From FEN-1139 sp038207155 (GTDB lineage Bacteria; Myxococcota_A; Polyangia; Polyangiales; Polyangiaceae), in assembly GCA_038207155.1 (NCBI GenBank), contig JBBRAB010000006.1, positions 62,001 through 126,000 on the forward strand: DNA of 64,000 bases. Direction: 5' to 3'. The position numbers and the translations under genes are program-made. The notes beneath the pieces were generated by a model. It did not search any database and was not told where the DNA came from. It worked only from the letters and a program-made list of their open reading frames with translations. Shown here one piece after another: positions 43,813-53,634 of this stretch (position 1 is the stretch's first letter; the number at the start of each line of letters is the position of its first letter).

Positions 43813-46459
43813 TCACCACAGGACGTCGCTCTCGACGGCTGTCGTGACGACTCCCGAGTGCGTGAAGCTGCGGCTGTACGCTTGGTCGTGAACCAGTAGC
43901 GTGAGCTTGCCTTCGGCACCCGGATCGCCTCCGACCAGCAGCGTGACGTAGCGTCCGGTGCTGGTGCGCGTGAGCGCGACGCGGCTGGCGCTGGCGCGGG
44001 CGAACTCGGGCGACCAGGGGCTCACGATGCGCCCATAGGGCGTCACGATGACGGGGACCGGGCAGCGCTTCGTTTTTGAGCTGCACTCGAATCGGGCCTC
44101 AAACCAACCACCGAGGTCCGTGAGCGGCTCATACGCGGGCAGCTTGCCAGTCTCGGGGGCGGCTTTGGCGCCGTCCAGAGCGCCCAGGCGCGCGCGACAA
44201 CGCACGGATTCACGCCGGGCCAACCCAAGCTCACCAAGCTCTGCAGCCGCCCGCCAATGGGCGCAGGCTCGCGGCCAGCCAGCTCCAGACTGGACTGATG
44301 CGCTTGGTCGAACCGACCCAGGCGCAGCTGGCTCGCTACCAGCTGACTCCAAGCACTGCGGCTGTCGGGTCGCGTCTGCGTCGCTTGGAGGGCCTTGTCC
44401 AGCTGCGACCGTTCCTGATCGCGTCATTGTTCCGTCCCCGGGTGATGAGTCGCAGGGCTGGAAAAGCCGGAAAATGACAGCGGAGCGCCGTTCGGTCGGC
44501 GATCCGTCGAGTCTTCTGCGTTCTCGAACGTGAGCGGGTAGACCGAGGTCACGATGCCCTGCTCAACGCTGGGAAACATGAGGGCATAGAACGCCTTGGC
44601 GATACACTGTCCGACGCTCGGATCCGGAAGCGTTCCCCCGGAGCGGAGGGCCTGCACGACGGCTCCGTCCCGACCGATTACGAACTTGGTAATCACGCTT
44701 CCTTCGAGCGCGGGACTGCGCATGAGTCCCTGCTCGTAACACAACCGGAATCGACCGTAGTTCTGGCGAACAATGCGCGAAATGACCTCCGGCGGCAGTC
44801 GTCCAGTGACAGTCGTGGCGCCCGCGCGGATGCGCGGTGAGGCAGACTTGTGCGCAGCTCCGAGGCCACCGCTAGCCGCCCCAAATCCTGCGCCCGAGCC
44901 ATGCTCAGCTGCGCTGACAGCGCTTGCTCGCCCTGGCCAAAGGAGCGATCCACGACCACCACGCGCGCAGTCGCCACGCGCGGCAGCACAGCCGTCTCAG
45001 GCGGCATGCCGATCGGCAGCGTGACGGCGAAATACCCGCCACCGTCCGCTTCCTTGGCGACCTCGGGCAGCTCCGGCTCGGCCTTGCCCCATTGCGGTTG
45101 GTAGAGATTGAGCGGGAGTCCGCTGCCTAGCGTATTGCTCTGACCAGGCGGCACCTGATACTCGACGACGAAGTCCTGACTGGGCGCAAAACCCTTGGTC
45201 GCAAACTCGACCCTTGTTCCATCTTCATGCGGCTGGATGCTCGCCGGATAGTTGGGGCTTTGAACGTCGTGCAAACGGCCCCGACTGTCGTAGGCGGTGA
45301 CGCTCAGCGAAAAGTCATCGACCGTCGTGCTGCGGTCGGCACCAAGCGCGATGGGGTAGCGAAAGCGCAGGGTGCCGGCCTCGCTCGGAAGGGTCTCATT
45401 GTAGGCGAACACAACCCGCCGACTCTTGTGCGGCTCGAGCGGAAAGAGCTTGAGCGAAAGTTCGGTTCCGGACACCCACTCGAGCAGCGCGGGAGCCCTG
45501 GATCGCACCGTGTCGTCCACGATTCCGCGAAAGATCTGGGCCGGGCGCTTGCGCTCGACTATCTCGCCCTCGACCAACTTGTCGCCAACCCAGAGCGCCA
45601 GGCGCGACAGACTGGCGCCCGATGGCAGAGCGAAAACGTAACGACCCTCAAGCACGAGTCCGGTGGTGTTGAGGAACTCCTCCTCGATCTTTGTGCGAGC
45701 TAGTCCATCCTTGATGACGGTGCGGACCTGATGCTTGACGAGCCGCACGCCAGCCACGACCTGGCTGTTGCCGGGGCGCCGGGCCGTGATGTTGCCAAAG
45801 CCGCGCAGAACGCCGGGGTTTGGCGGCGCGACTGCCGCATCAAGGTGCACGCACGGCACCGGAGCGGCGCGTCCGGAATAGCCCGCGTTGCGATCGAGCA
45901 GCTTGCCCGCAGACAGCAGCGCGGTCTGCCCCTGCACAAGCACGGTGACGTAGGGATTGACGTTGAGCGTGGCCGTTCCGCGATGCACCGTCAGGCGGCC
46001 CTCGAGCGGTGCGGTGAGCTGCATCGCGAGCTCTAGGGCGGGCTGAGGAGGGACGTCCACGAGCGAACCCGCAACGTAAATCGTTAGCGGGAAAAGACCC
46101 GCCGTTTGCGCAAGCGAGCAATGACCGCGCTCGAGCTTCAGGGTGCGCGAGCCAGGCTCCGGAACCGTCAGCGCGGAGTCCTCGGCCAGGTTGACGACCG
46201 TACTTGCATCGAGACGGAGTCGCGCGGAAACGCCGTGCTCGGTGACGACGCGCCCTGGCAGCTCAATCGCTGCGTATTCCGCGACGGCCTTACAGTTGTC
46301 CCCGACCGGCGAGCAACGGGACACCGCGGCGGTCTCGCGATTCCCGCTGACGCGCTCCAGCTTGGCTGCCCACTGCACCGTCGGCTTGGGCTTGGGAGCC
46401 TGCTGGCAGGCGCTCAGGGCTGCAGCGAGCAGCACCAGCGACAAGGAAATGCGGCTCAT
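43813..46459 (-). pseudogene. Broken FecR-VIT-vWA-AgmX-type lipoprotein gene
   Basis: From ATG 46459 a lipoprotein signal (LSAC) leads to a FecR-like domain (RLRLDASTVVNLAEDSAL), a VIT domain (VRTVIKDGLARTKIEEEFLN; GDKLVEGEIVERKRPAQIF) and the first 40 residues of a vWA domain (VVVVDRSFGQGEQALSAQL, MIDAS altered from DxSxS to DRSFG). The rest of vWA is missing. After a frameshift near 44870, RLPPEVISRIVRQNYGRFRLCYE starts an AgmX/PglI C-terminal domain, ending about 44500. Further on, TPR-like sequence and a beta-rich end lie in two more frames, stopping at 43813. At least three disruptions plus an internal deletion. Confidence 0.75.
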
Positions 46460-46502
46460 GGCTGGGTTCGACAACCCGCAGCGCGAAAGGTTCACGGGCA
46501 TC

Positions 46503-47669
46503 TCACTCACGACCGAAATCATCAGGGTTACTCTGGCGCACCACTGTCACACTATACCAAGGCGCCCTGGACCGCTGCAGCAGAGCCGCCCAATACCAAC
46601 TTGAGACATCCGTCCAGTGGTTCCCCTGGGCGTCGGCGATGCGTTCGCACACGTCAAGCGAGTGCTTCCCCCGGCGCGCCCAGAAGCACCCGTAGCGCAG
46701 GCCATCCGCCAGCTGGCGTTGTCGCGGGTGCTCGATGCGGTAGCCAGAGCCGCGGTAGCAATGCTCGCCGGGATGCAGCTTGCGAGTGGGCTCAAGCAGG
46801 CGGCGCAGCACGAGCCTCTCCTCGCTCGTGCGGAAAAAGCCGACATCTCCCGGAAAATCTTGATAGAAAGGCGCGACCTCGATCGGCGCGGGTTCCGGCA
46901 CAAGCTTTCGGCCGTTGTACTGCGTAGGCCAGTCGGGCTTTGAGCTTTGGTGCGTTTTGGTTTGGCGCGGCGCGGAAACAAGGCTCATCGCGAGTGCGAA
47001 CAGCGCGAGTCCTAGGGCGAGGCGCGACGCGCCACCGGACCGCGCGCAACCAACCTGACGTAACTGTCCCGCAGCGCTGTCAGTTGCTAGGCGCCTCCAG
47101 CAGCCAAAGCGGGGCAACCCGAGTCGGACCTGGTTGCTCGCGCTGACGTGCAGCGGAGTCGTCAGCCCAATGCGCAGCTTCAGGCCACCGGGCACGCAGC
47201 GCTTGCCCGTGACGCGATAGTGCAGCCTGGCCGCCGTCTCTTCAGGGATGTCCCAATATGCAGCGCCCTCGAGCGGAGAGCCATTCTCTTTGCGACCAAA
47301 GTGGGGCGAACAGAACTGTCGCAGCAGCGCTGCGGAATCGAACGAGCGCAGCCCCGCGAGCGCCGCTGCAGCGCGAGGGGTGTTGGAGTCTGCCTCCACG
47401 ACGTAACGGTGAATCGCGTACGGCTTGAGCAACGGCTGAACGAACAGTGCCGTCAGCGCCAGTAGCGGCGCCAGCGCCAGAGCGCCCATGCCGTAGACCA
47501 CCACTGCCATCAAGGCCAGCGGCGTGACTGGCAGAAAGAGCAGCGCATAGACGCCCGTAACGGTCAGGGCAATGCCAAGTCCCATCCGCGCCAGGCGCGG
47601 GTAGCGGAGCGCCGGAGGCGTGAGCGCAAGCAGCACCGGCACCAATCGACGACTCCTCACAATTGCCAC
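46503..47669 (-). CDS. Hypothetical membrane protein
   Basis: About 388 residues, no family recognised. The N-terminal 90 residues hold two or three membrane helices (LGIALTVTGVYALLFLPVTP; LMAVVVYGMGALALAPLLAL), followed by a soluble region, one more helix near residue 225 (LALGLALFALAMSLVSAP) and a C-terminal soluble domain with several Cys and Trp. It lies 43 bases upstream of the broken VIT gene on the same strand, so the two were probably one operon. Whether it is still functional is unclear. Confidence 0.6.
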   Translation of the reverse strand: MAIVRSRRLVPVLLALTPPALRYPRLARMGLGIALTVTGVYALLFLPVTPLALMAVVVYGMGALALAPLLALTALFVQPLLKPYAIHRYVVEADSNTPRAAAALAGLRSFDSAALLRQFCSPHFGRKENGSPLEGAAYWDIPEETAARLHYRVTGKRCVPGGLKLRIGLTTPLHVSASNQVRLGLPRFGCWRRLATDSAAGQLRQVGCARSGGASRLALGLALFALAMSLVSAPRQTKTHQSSKPDWPTQYNGRKLVPEPAPIEVAPFYQDFPGDVGFFRTSEERLVLRRLLEPTRKLHPGEHCYRGSGYRIEHPRQRQLADGLRYGCFWARRGKHSLDVCERIADAQGNHWTDVSSWYWAALLQRSRAPWYSVTVVRQSNPDDFGRE

Positions 47670-47892
47670 TCGCGACCGCTGGTGGACTGTGCAGCCTGTG
47701 CAGGCGCGGCGTGGAACAGCACGGTTCGGACCCGCGAAAGTGGTATTGTCGGGGCGATTCGCTCGCAGCCAGAAGCTCCGGACGAGCTGCGGCCACGCCA
47801 GCTCAGCGCACGCTGCGCTGGCTCGCCAGCGACGCCCTGCGTGAGCTCAAATCGGAGCAAGTGCAGGCTAGGTTGAACAAGCGCGCGAGCCC

Positions 47893-48095
47893 TCAACAAG
47901 CTCACCATCGCGCTCGGACCCGAAGGCGGCGGGGGTCGTTCCAGCGGAAAGGGTTGCCGCTGGAACGCGACCTATTTCAAAGGAACCTGCTCTGCTCCCG
48001 GAAGCTTCTGGTCCTACAATGTCGGCGCAGCGGACCTCACCAAGGCCTATCTCGTCGGCTTTAGCGCGGGGACTAGCTCCGACAAGGGCAGTTAG
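47893..48095 (+). pseudogene. Fragment of a secreted beta-rich protein
   Basis: An internal frame without start codon reads LNKLTIALGPEGGGG, then GCRWNATYFKGTCSAPGSFW and AADLTKAYLVGFSAGTSS before a TAG at 48093-48095. It looks like the end of a carbohydrate-binding or lectin-like domain, family not identified. Nothing upstream continues it. Confidence 0.4.
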
Positions 48096-48113
48096 CTCGG
48101 ATCAAAATCTGCG

Positions 48114-48458
48114 GTGGCGCGGGCGCGCTGCGTGCGTAGTGCTGCGGCAAGTCCCTCCGGTACGGGCGGCGCCTCCAGTACGGGCGGCACCTCCGGTACG
48201 GGCGGCTCAGGTACGACTCCGTCCAACAAGTGCCCAACTCCCTACCGTTGCAATAGCGCCACCAAAGTAATTGACGGCCTTGTACGCACCTATAGCCAAG
48301 AAAAATGCGACTCCGCTACCGGAGACTGGACCGAGTTCGTCGACTGCTCGTCGATGGCTTGTTCGTGCAAGGCCTCCACCGCGAACCCCGTTGGCACGAA
48401 TTACGCGGAGTGTTCCTGGGCTGGCAAGGTGTGTTCCGGCAACAACTACACCTGGTAA
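48114..48458 (+). pseudogene. Gly/Thr linker plus small Cys-rich domain, no signal peptide
   Basis: The frame begins with Arg-rich sequence that does not fit an export signal, then GTGG linker repeats and a compact domain with eight cysteines (CPTPYRCNS ... SMACSCKAS ... CSWAGKVCSGNNYTW) ending at a TAA. It looks like the C-terminal part of a secreted enzyme whose front is lost. Confidence 0.45.
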
Positions 48459-48589
48459 AAACGACGCCAATACCGTCGCCGAGCTGCCCAGTGTCCCGAG
48501 CTTCTCGAGGCCGTCTTGAACGGGCCCGAGGAGTGCCGGTTGCGCGCCTCCTCGTGACCACGCCGCATGAACCAAAAGATCAGAGGGCA

Positions 48590-48775
48590 CCGGGCGCTGA
48601 TGAAAGTTCCGCCGCAGGCGACGCGAATCAGTCCGACGCAATCTCGGGCAACGGGTGCAGTTTCCGCGGGACCCAAAACGCGCGCGGTGCTTCGAGTCTG
48701 TGGGTGGTCATGGCAGGCCTGGTGCTCGCTCGGCGGAGGCGAGGCAAGCGCGTCGAAGCCGCTGCTCTCCCTTGA
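48590..48775 (+). pseudogene. Isolated MYXO-CTERM-like tail
   Basis: A frame ending at 48775 contains SGNGCSFRGTQNARG, a hydrophobic SSLWVVMAGLVLA and RRRRGKR, the Cys-helix-Arg layout of MYXO-CTERM sorting signals, though the helix is short. No parent protein is attached in frame. Confidence 0.4.
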
Positions 48776-48950
48776 GCTCGGGCTGGTTGGCCCGGCGTGG
48801 AACCAAGAAATTCGTTCGCCGAGCTGAGCCGGTTTGAGACCCCCCAAGGGCACGCTAGGGGCTCGAGTGATTCTGAGCAGCCTTGCGGACTCCGGTTTGG
48901 AGGCTCTCAGTCCCGAGCGATCGCCATTTGCCCCAATCGCGAGCCCGTCA

Positions 48951-49418
48951 ATGAACCTTGCCCAGTCTAAATCGTTTGGTGTCCTGCTCCTTATTCCGGC
49001 CGTATTGGCCTGCAGCAGCTCGGACGAGACGTCGTCTGGCTCAGGCCCGGGTACGGGCAGCACGGGTACTGGTGGGGCCTCAGTCGGCACGGGCTCAGTG
49101 CCCGGCACGGGTGGCGCTGGCGGCGCTGCGACGGGTGGTGCTGGCGGCGTGGCCCAGGCGCGCGCGAGCGGACATGCCCAAGCGCCGCTCGAGGGCAGTC
49201 AGGAGCGCAGCATGGTTGCGCTCGCGTCAGTGCGCGCCGCGCTGGGCTTACGACTCGGACGTCGTTTTCGGCTACGCGCAGGGCTTGCTGCGGACTACGC
49301 ATTTCCCGAGGTCACGCTGCGCCTAGCCGGTCAGGATACTGCCACTTGGGGGCGTCCCAACGTGACCGGAGGCGTTGCTCTCGAGTGGTTCGCGTCATTC
49401 CAATCGGAGGGTCCCTGA
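48951..49418 (+). pseudogene. Chimera of lipoprotein leader and C-terminal outer-membrane barrel strands
   Basis: ATG 48951 starts a complete lipoprotein signal (lipobox VLAC) and a GTGGAG linker. After about residue 65 the sequence switches to RAALGLRLGRRFRLRAGLAADYAF and ends GGVALEWFASFQ, alternating strands typical of the end of an outer-membrane beta-barrel. The whole is only 155 residues. I read it as a fusion formed by recombination. Its stop overlaps the GH44-like start, so the barrel end once led that operon. Confidence 0.55.
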
Positions 49419-50845
49419 TGAGCCCAATCGCGTTGATGCGAGCTCGCTTGTCGTCGCCGGGTTTCGGCGTCACCGTCGCGCTCACGACGTTGCTCGCTTT
49501 GGTTGCCTGCGATGGGACGCTGGAACCGGTGCGCGGTCAGCAGAGCAGTCCTCGCGGTCCGCTGCTGGCGCAGCCCGTAGAGCCGGGCGTCGTGAGCAAT
49601 GTAGATGTCACCTTCACGGTGCGCACGGATCAGGACTTGGTCTACATTTCTCCCAGGATTTACGGCATTTGCTCCAATTCGAAATATGGCCTGAGCTACG
49701 TCTCGAGCCTGCGTTGGTCGGCCTATAATTGGGAGAACAACGCGTCCAATGCGGGCGTGAGCTATCACTATCAGAACGACGCTGAAGTGTCCGCTTCTGA
49801 TGTTCCCGGTCAGGGAGTGCGGACACAGCTTGACGAGGCTCAGCGTCAGAGTTCAAGCCTGGCGCTCAGCTTGTCGATCCTCGACTACGTGGCGGCGGAC
49901 AAAGCGGCTGACGGTGACGTGAGAAACTCCGGGGCGAACTACCTCACCACTCGCTTCAAGCAGAACCTTCCAAAGAATCCCAAAGGCGCCACTAACGAGC
50001 CGACTACGGCCGACGCGTTCGTCTATCAGGACGACTACGTGACCTGGGTGCGTGGCGCATACTCCGGCACGGATGTCTGCTTTCTTCTCGATAGCACTCC
50101 CGATCTGCGGTCGAAGTTTCATCCCGAGCTCCATCCCAAGCCCGTCGGCTACCAGGAGCTAGTCAAGCGAACGCTCGACTATGCTACCGCCGTCAAAGAC
50201 GCTTGGCCCGAGGCGCCGGTGGTCGGACTGGGCAGTTACGGTTGGACGGGCTGGGAAACTCTCGAGGACTCGGTGACCCACAAACAACCCCCCGATGCTG
50301 CGGGAAATGGGCAATTTCTCGACTATTGGCTCGACCAGCTGCATCAAGCTGACCAAGTCAGCGGGCGCCGCGTGGTCGACATGGTGGATCTGCGCTGGTA
50401 CTCAGAAGCCCAGGGTGGCGGCGTGCGCGTCATCGGCACTGCGACCACGCCCGCGGTCGTCGAGGCCCGTTTGCAGGCCCCGCGCTCACTCTGGGATCCC
50501 ACTTACGTCGAGTCGAGTTGGATCGTCAACGTGCACACCAAGGGCGCGGCGATTCAGTGGCTCCCGACGACCATGACGCGAATCAAAAAGCACTATCCCG
50601 GCACTCAGCTGGCGGTGGGGCAATGGAATTTCGGCGGTGATGAGCACATCAGCGGGGCCCTGGCCACGGCAGATGCCCTCGGTATTTTTGGTCGTTACGG
50701 CGTGGCCATGGCGGCGCACACCGAGACGAAGGGCGCGTTCGCATTGGCGGCATTTGACGCCTATCGCAACTTTGACGGCAAGGGCGCGCATTTCGGTGAT
50801 ACCTCGATTGCGGCGGTCACGAGCTTCAGCGGGGTCCGGAGCTGA
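49418..50845 (+). CDS. GH44-family-like lipoprotein lacking both catalytic glutamates
   Basis: 475 residues. ATG 49418 overlaps the upstream TGA and follows GGAGGG. A signal with lipobox LVAC leads to a GH44-like barrel: ISPRIYGICSNSKYG, RWSAYNWENNASNAG, HPELHPKPVGYQELVKRT and DEHISGALATADALGIFGRYGV are all characteristic. At the acid/base site the family's NEP is STP (D-S-T-P-D-L, about residue 224); at the nucleophile site EYN is QWN (GQWNFGG, about residue 400). The fold is otherwise intact without frameshift, so it is probably a non-catalytic carbohydrate-binding protein. Confidence 0.8.
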   Translation: MSPIALMRARLSSPGFGVTVALTTLLALVACDGTLEPVRGQQSSPRGPLLAQPVEPGVVSNVDVTFTVRTDQDLVYISPRIYGICSNSKYGLSYVSSLRWSAYNWENNASNAGVSYHYQNDAEVSASDVPGQGVRTQLDEAQRQSSSLALSLSILDYVAADKAADGDVRNSGANYLTTRFKQNLPKNPKGATNEPTTADAFVYQDDYVTWVRGAYSGTDVCFLLDSTPDLRSKFHPELHPKPVGYQELVKRTLDYATAVKDAWPEAPVVGLGSYGWTGWETLEDSVTHKQPPDAAGNGQFLDYWLDQLHQADQVSGRRVVDMVDLRWYSEAQGGGVRVIGTATTPAVVEARLQAPRSLWDPTYVESSWIVNVHTKGAAIQWLPTTMTRIKKHYPGTQLAVGQWNFGGDEHISGALATADALGIFGRYGVAMAAHTETKGAFALAAFDAYRNFDGKGAHFGDTSIAAVTSFSGVRS

Positions 50846-50976
50846 CGGGCGTTGACGTCAACGCGTTTCGCTGGTCGCTACCAGCGCGTTCGTTGACGGT
50901 GCTGGTTCCGCAGCCGTGAGCGAGTCTGTTTTTGGCGCGGCAAGGCTGCGCTGTGGGCTTCAGCTTGGGTTGAAGC

Positions 50977-52777
50977 TCAGGTGTGAGTGAGGTCGGCCAC
51001 GATCCAATCCTCAACGAGCTTGGCTCCAAGCTGCTGAACCGGACCCCACAGCGTCGCGCGGTCGGGACGCTGGCCATAAAGGGCTTCAATTTGGTCCATC
51101 GCCGCACCGACGCTCACCCGCCCAGCGCCAGCTTCCAGGCAGCGTTGGAGGACCTCCTTGCGCGACGGGAACCTGACGGACTCCCATTCCGACAACCCCA
51201 CCGCACCCCAGCGACTCAGGTGAAAACGGGCCTCTGCACGGAGCACGCTCAGTAGCATTTCCTTGGTCCACAGGGCGTGAAGAGCAGAGAGGCGCTCGAT
51301 TTCCAGGCACAGCTCCGTGACCATCAGGCCCTTGCCCTTTCGGGTTAGCAGTGATTCGAGCTGCTCCCCCGCTTCCTCGATAGCTAGCGAGCCACCGGGT
51401 AAATCGCGGTCCATGAGTCCGATTCGATTGGCGTCCATCTTGACGAATGGAGGGCGTAATGAGACGAGACCGACCGAAGCATCGCGGAAATCGAGCTTCT
51501 CCCGCAATCGATTCCGAAGTAGGTCCTCGGCCATCGGTGCGCCGTTATCTCGAACCAGACTTGCCATCTGGTCGCGCAGCTCAAGCCGCTCTCCGTCTTC
51601 GGCTACGCACTGGCAGTGCAAACCGTCCTCTCCCGAGATACTGAAGCTCGCTGGCTTGCCTCAAGACGGCGCTAAGGTGCCAGTGGTCGAGCCAAGCGGG
51701 CAGCACGATGTCGTCGGAAACCTCCATGAGTAGTTCGACGTCGAGCCACTGACGAGCCGGGCCCTGACCCCGAACCACCTCCAAGGCTAGGGGGACCAGC
51801 CGCGCCACCCACTGATCGAACTCGGGGAAATGCTCGGCAAGACCGATCCGTCCCCCGACAAAAAACAGCATTTCCTCGGGCATATTGCTCATGCGACCCA
51901 GAACCTCGACCACCTCGGCGACGCGGATAGGCGCGTCCGCTGCGCGCAGCAGCGCCAATAGCCGGCGACTCTTGGTGCCTGCCGCATTCACAACGAACGG
52001 CTGTCCAGCGCGCTCCTCAATTTGCAGTGAGTCCTCAAGCTCCTGCCACAAACCTTCTGTCAGGGTGTTGCCGAGTCGGGCGCCAATTGAGCTTCTCACT
52101 TGATCAAAAGCCGCCAACGGCGCGGGCAAGTTTACTCGCAGCAAGAACTGCTTGAGCTCGCTCCGAGCAGTCTCCACTGCTTTCTTGTCGCAGCGGCTGA
52201 GCCAATGCGTGTCAGCCACGACGACGACGCTCCAGCGCTCATTGAGTAGCTTTTCGCACAAGTACTGGATGGCGGCTGGTACCTCGTCGACTCGCGCAAA
52301 CCAGGGTAGTTTTGCCAATTCTTCGAGGTGCACCGCTCCGAGCTGCGCGGCGGCCGAAATCGTCACGTTGGCCGAGGGCGGGCGCGCCAGCTCAAACGCG
52401 ACCTCAGCCGTGGCTGCCTGGGCGCCGCGCAGGCGATACCCGAGCATGCGAGCCAGAGCCATCACGTTCTTGCGCTGGGTGGCGGTGACGAGGCGCGATT
52501 CGCGAGCCAGGTTGTCCTGGTAGAACGTGAGCACGTCCCCCACGAAGGCAAACATCTCCAGCAGCACGTTGCCAAAGCTCGCGACCTCGAAGTCCGTCCA
52601 GTCCGGAAAGACGCTCTGCACGAGCGCGATCAGGCGCGCCCGCAGGGCGTCGAAGTCGCGGTCGGTGAAGTCGACGGAGTCAGGGAGCAGCGCCACGGAT
52701 GTCTCGGGAAGCAAAGGGGCCTTTTTGACGAACTGGGGACGCCCTTCGCCCCGAAAGCGCATGCCGGAGCTGCACAC
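50977..52777 (-). pseudogene. Chimeric gene: contractile-injection baseplate fragment joined to winged-helix protein
   Basis: The first 145 codons (52777 to about 52340) match the N-terminus of gpJ/Afp11-type baseplate proteins: DFTDRDFDALRARLIALVQS, ASFGNVLLEMFAFVGDVLTF and YQDNLARESRLVTATQRKN. Sequence then changes to a different protein with winged-helix units (RRLLALLRAADAPIRVAEVV; LGRGRFAL, as in HARE-HTH-type domains). Near 51600 the frame shifts and the same protein continues as ERLELRDQMASLVRDNG to 50977. It may be a fusion created by deletion; neither half is complete. Confidence 0.6.
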
Positions 52778-52808
52778 ACGCGCCCGCTCCTGCTAAGCTG
52801 GATCAACA

Positions 52809-52928
52809 ATGCCGGACAAGGACGCAGTTGCCCAGCTTCTCGCTGACGCTCACCGACAGGTCGATACGTCGATTAGCCGAATCGTGCGACTAGAATCGGA
52901 TCAGGAGAACGATACCCGAGACCTGTGA
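52809..52928 (+). CDS. Small protein, first gene of a three-gene operon
   Basis: A 39-residue product beginning MPDKDAVAQLLADAHRQV and ending NDTRDL, predicted to be one amphipathic helix. Its TGA overlaps the GTG of the next gene (52925), which supports it being translated. No family recognised. Divergent from the baseplate/winged-helix pseudogene. Confidence 0.45.
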   Translation: MPDKDAVAQLLADAHRQVDTSISRIVRLESDQENDTRDL

Positions 52929-53125
52929 AGCTCCTCGAGGTGAATCCACATACGTCGCCGTCGGGTATCATGCCGATCGCGTTTGGGGCAGATCCGCCGA
53001 ATGTCCCGTATCCGTCAGTCATTGTGGAAGTGACAGAACTGGAGTACAAGCAAATCCAGAGTGGGGTACTTCCCCTTCCATTCGGATGGCGTATGGGCGC
53101 TCCTCTCTACACGGCGGTCGCTTGA
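52925..53125 (+). CDS. Small hypothetical protein, second gene of the operon
   Basis: 66 residues from a GTG start overlapping the preceding stop. Contains GIMPIAFGADPPNVPYPSV and VTELEYKQIQSGVLPLPFGW; mostly beta with prolines. No family recognised. It ends 3 bases before the HEPN-like gene, so the three are surely co-transcribed. Confidence 0.6.
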   Translation: MKLLEVNPHTSPSGIMPIAFGADPPNVPYPSVIVEVTELEYKQIQSGVLPLPFGWRMGAPLYTAVA

Positions 53126-53128
53126 TCG

Positions 53129-53629
53129 ATGACGAGTCGATCAGAGGCATTCGCGGCACAGGCTGAGGCTGACTTTCGGGCCTACGAGTTGCTTACGAAC
53201 TCCGGGCTACCAAGCAGTCATCGTCTCCACTACCTCCAAATGTGGCTGGAGAAGCTCTGCAAGGCCTACCTCTGGTTGCCTGCAGCTCCCGCTGACGACT
53301 TCCGCACGACCCACAACGTCGTGGCGAAGGTCTTGCCCCGCATGATCTCTGAGCATTGGCGCCGTATCGGTTTCGAAGAACGGCCCGATCAGACTGGGAT
53401 TCGGCAGATTTGCCGAGACGTAGCCTTGCTCCACCCGCAGGTTGATGATGGCGGACGTAGACCAGACAACGTAGAGTATCCGTGGGACGGACAGTCCGCA
53501 GGGTGTGAGGTTCCTGCGCGCTGGAGTTTCGCCTTGTCGCAAAGGCTGCACTCACCCGAAGGACGGCTGCTGCTGAAGGCGGCCATGGCCCTCACCCGGA
53601 ATCCGCTGATCTTCATGGGTGACCGGTAG
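53129..53629 (+). CDS. HEPN-like protein, third gene of the operon
   Basis: 166 residues, helical. The segment HRLHYLQMWLEKLCKAYLW (residues about 31-49) resembles the helix II-III core of HEPN domains, which keep an EKLxKAxL pattern. A possible R-x4-H (RMISEH, near residue 70) occurs but not at the usual C-terminal place. HEPN proteins include RNases of toxin-antitoxin and defence systems. With two small co-translated partners, a toxin or defence role is a hypothesis. It is convergent with the helicase pseudogene. Confidence 0.65.
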   Translation: MTSRSEAFAAQAEADFRAYELLTNSGLPSSHRLHYLQMWLEKLCKAYLWLPAAPADDFRTTHNVVAKVLPRMISEHWRRIGFEERPDQTGIRQICRDVALLHPQVDDGGRRPDNVEYPWDGQSAGCEVPARWSFALSQRLHSPEGRLLLKAAMALTRNPLIFMGDR

Positions 53630-53634
53630 TCGTC

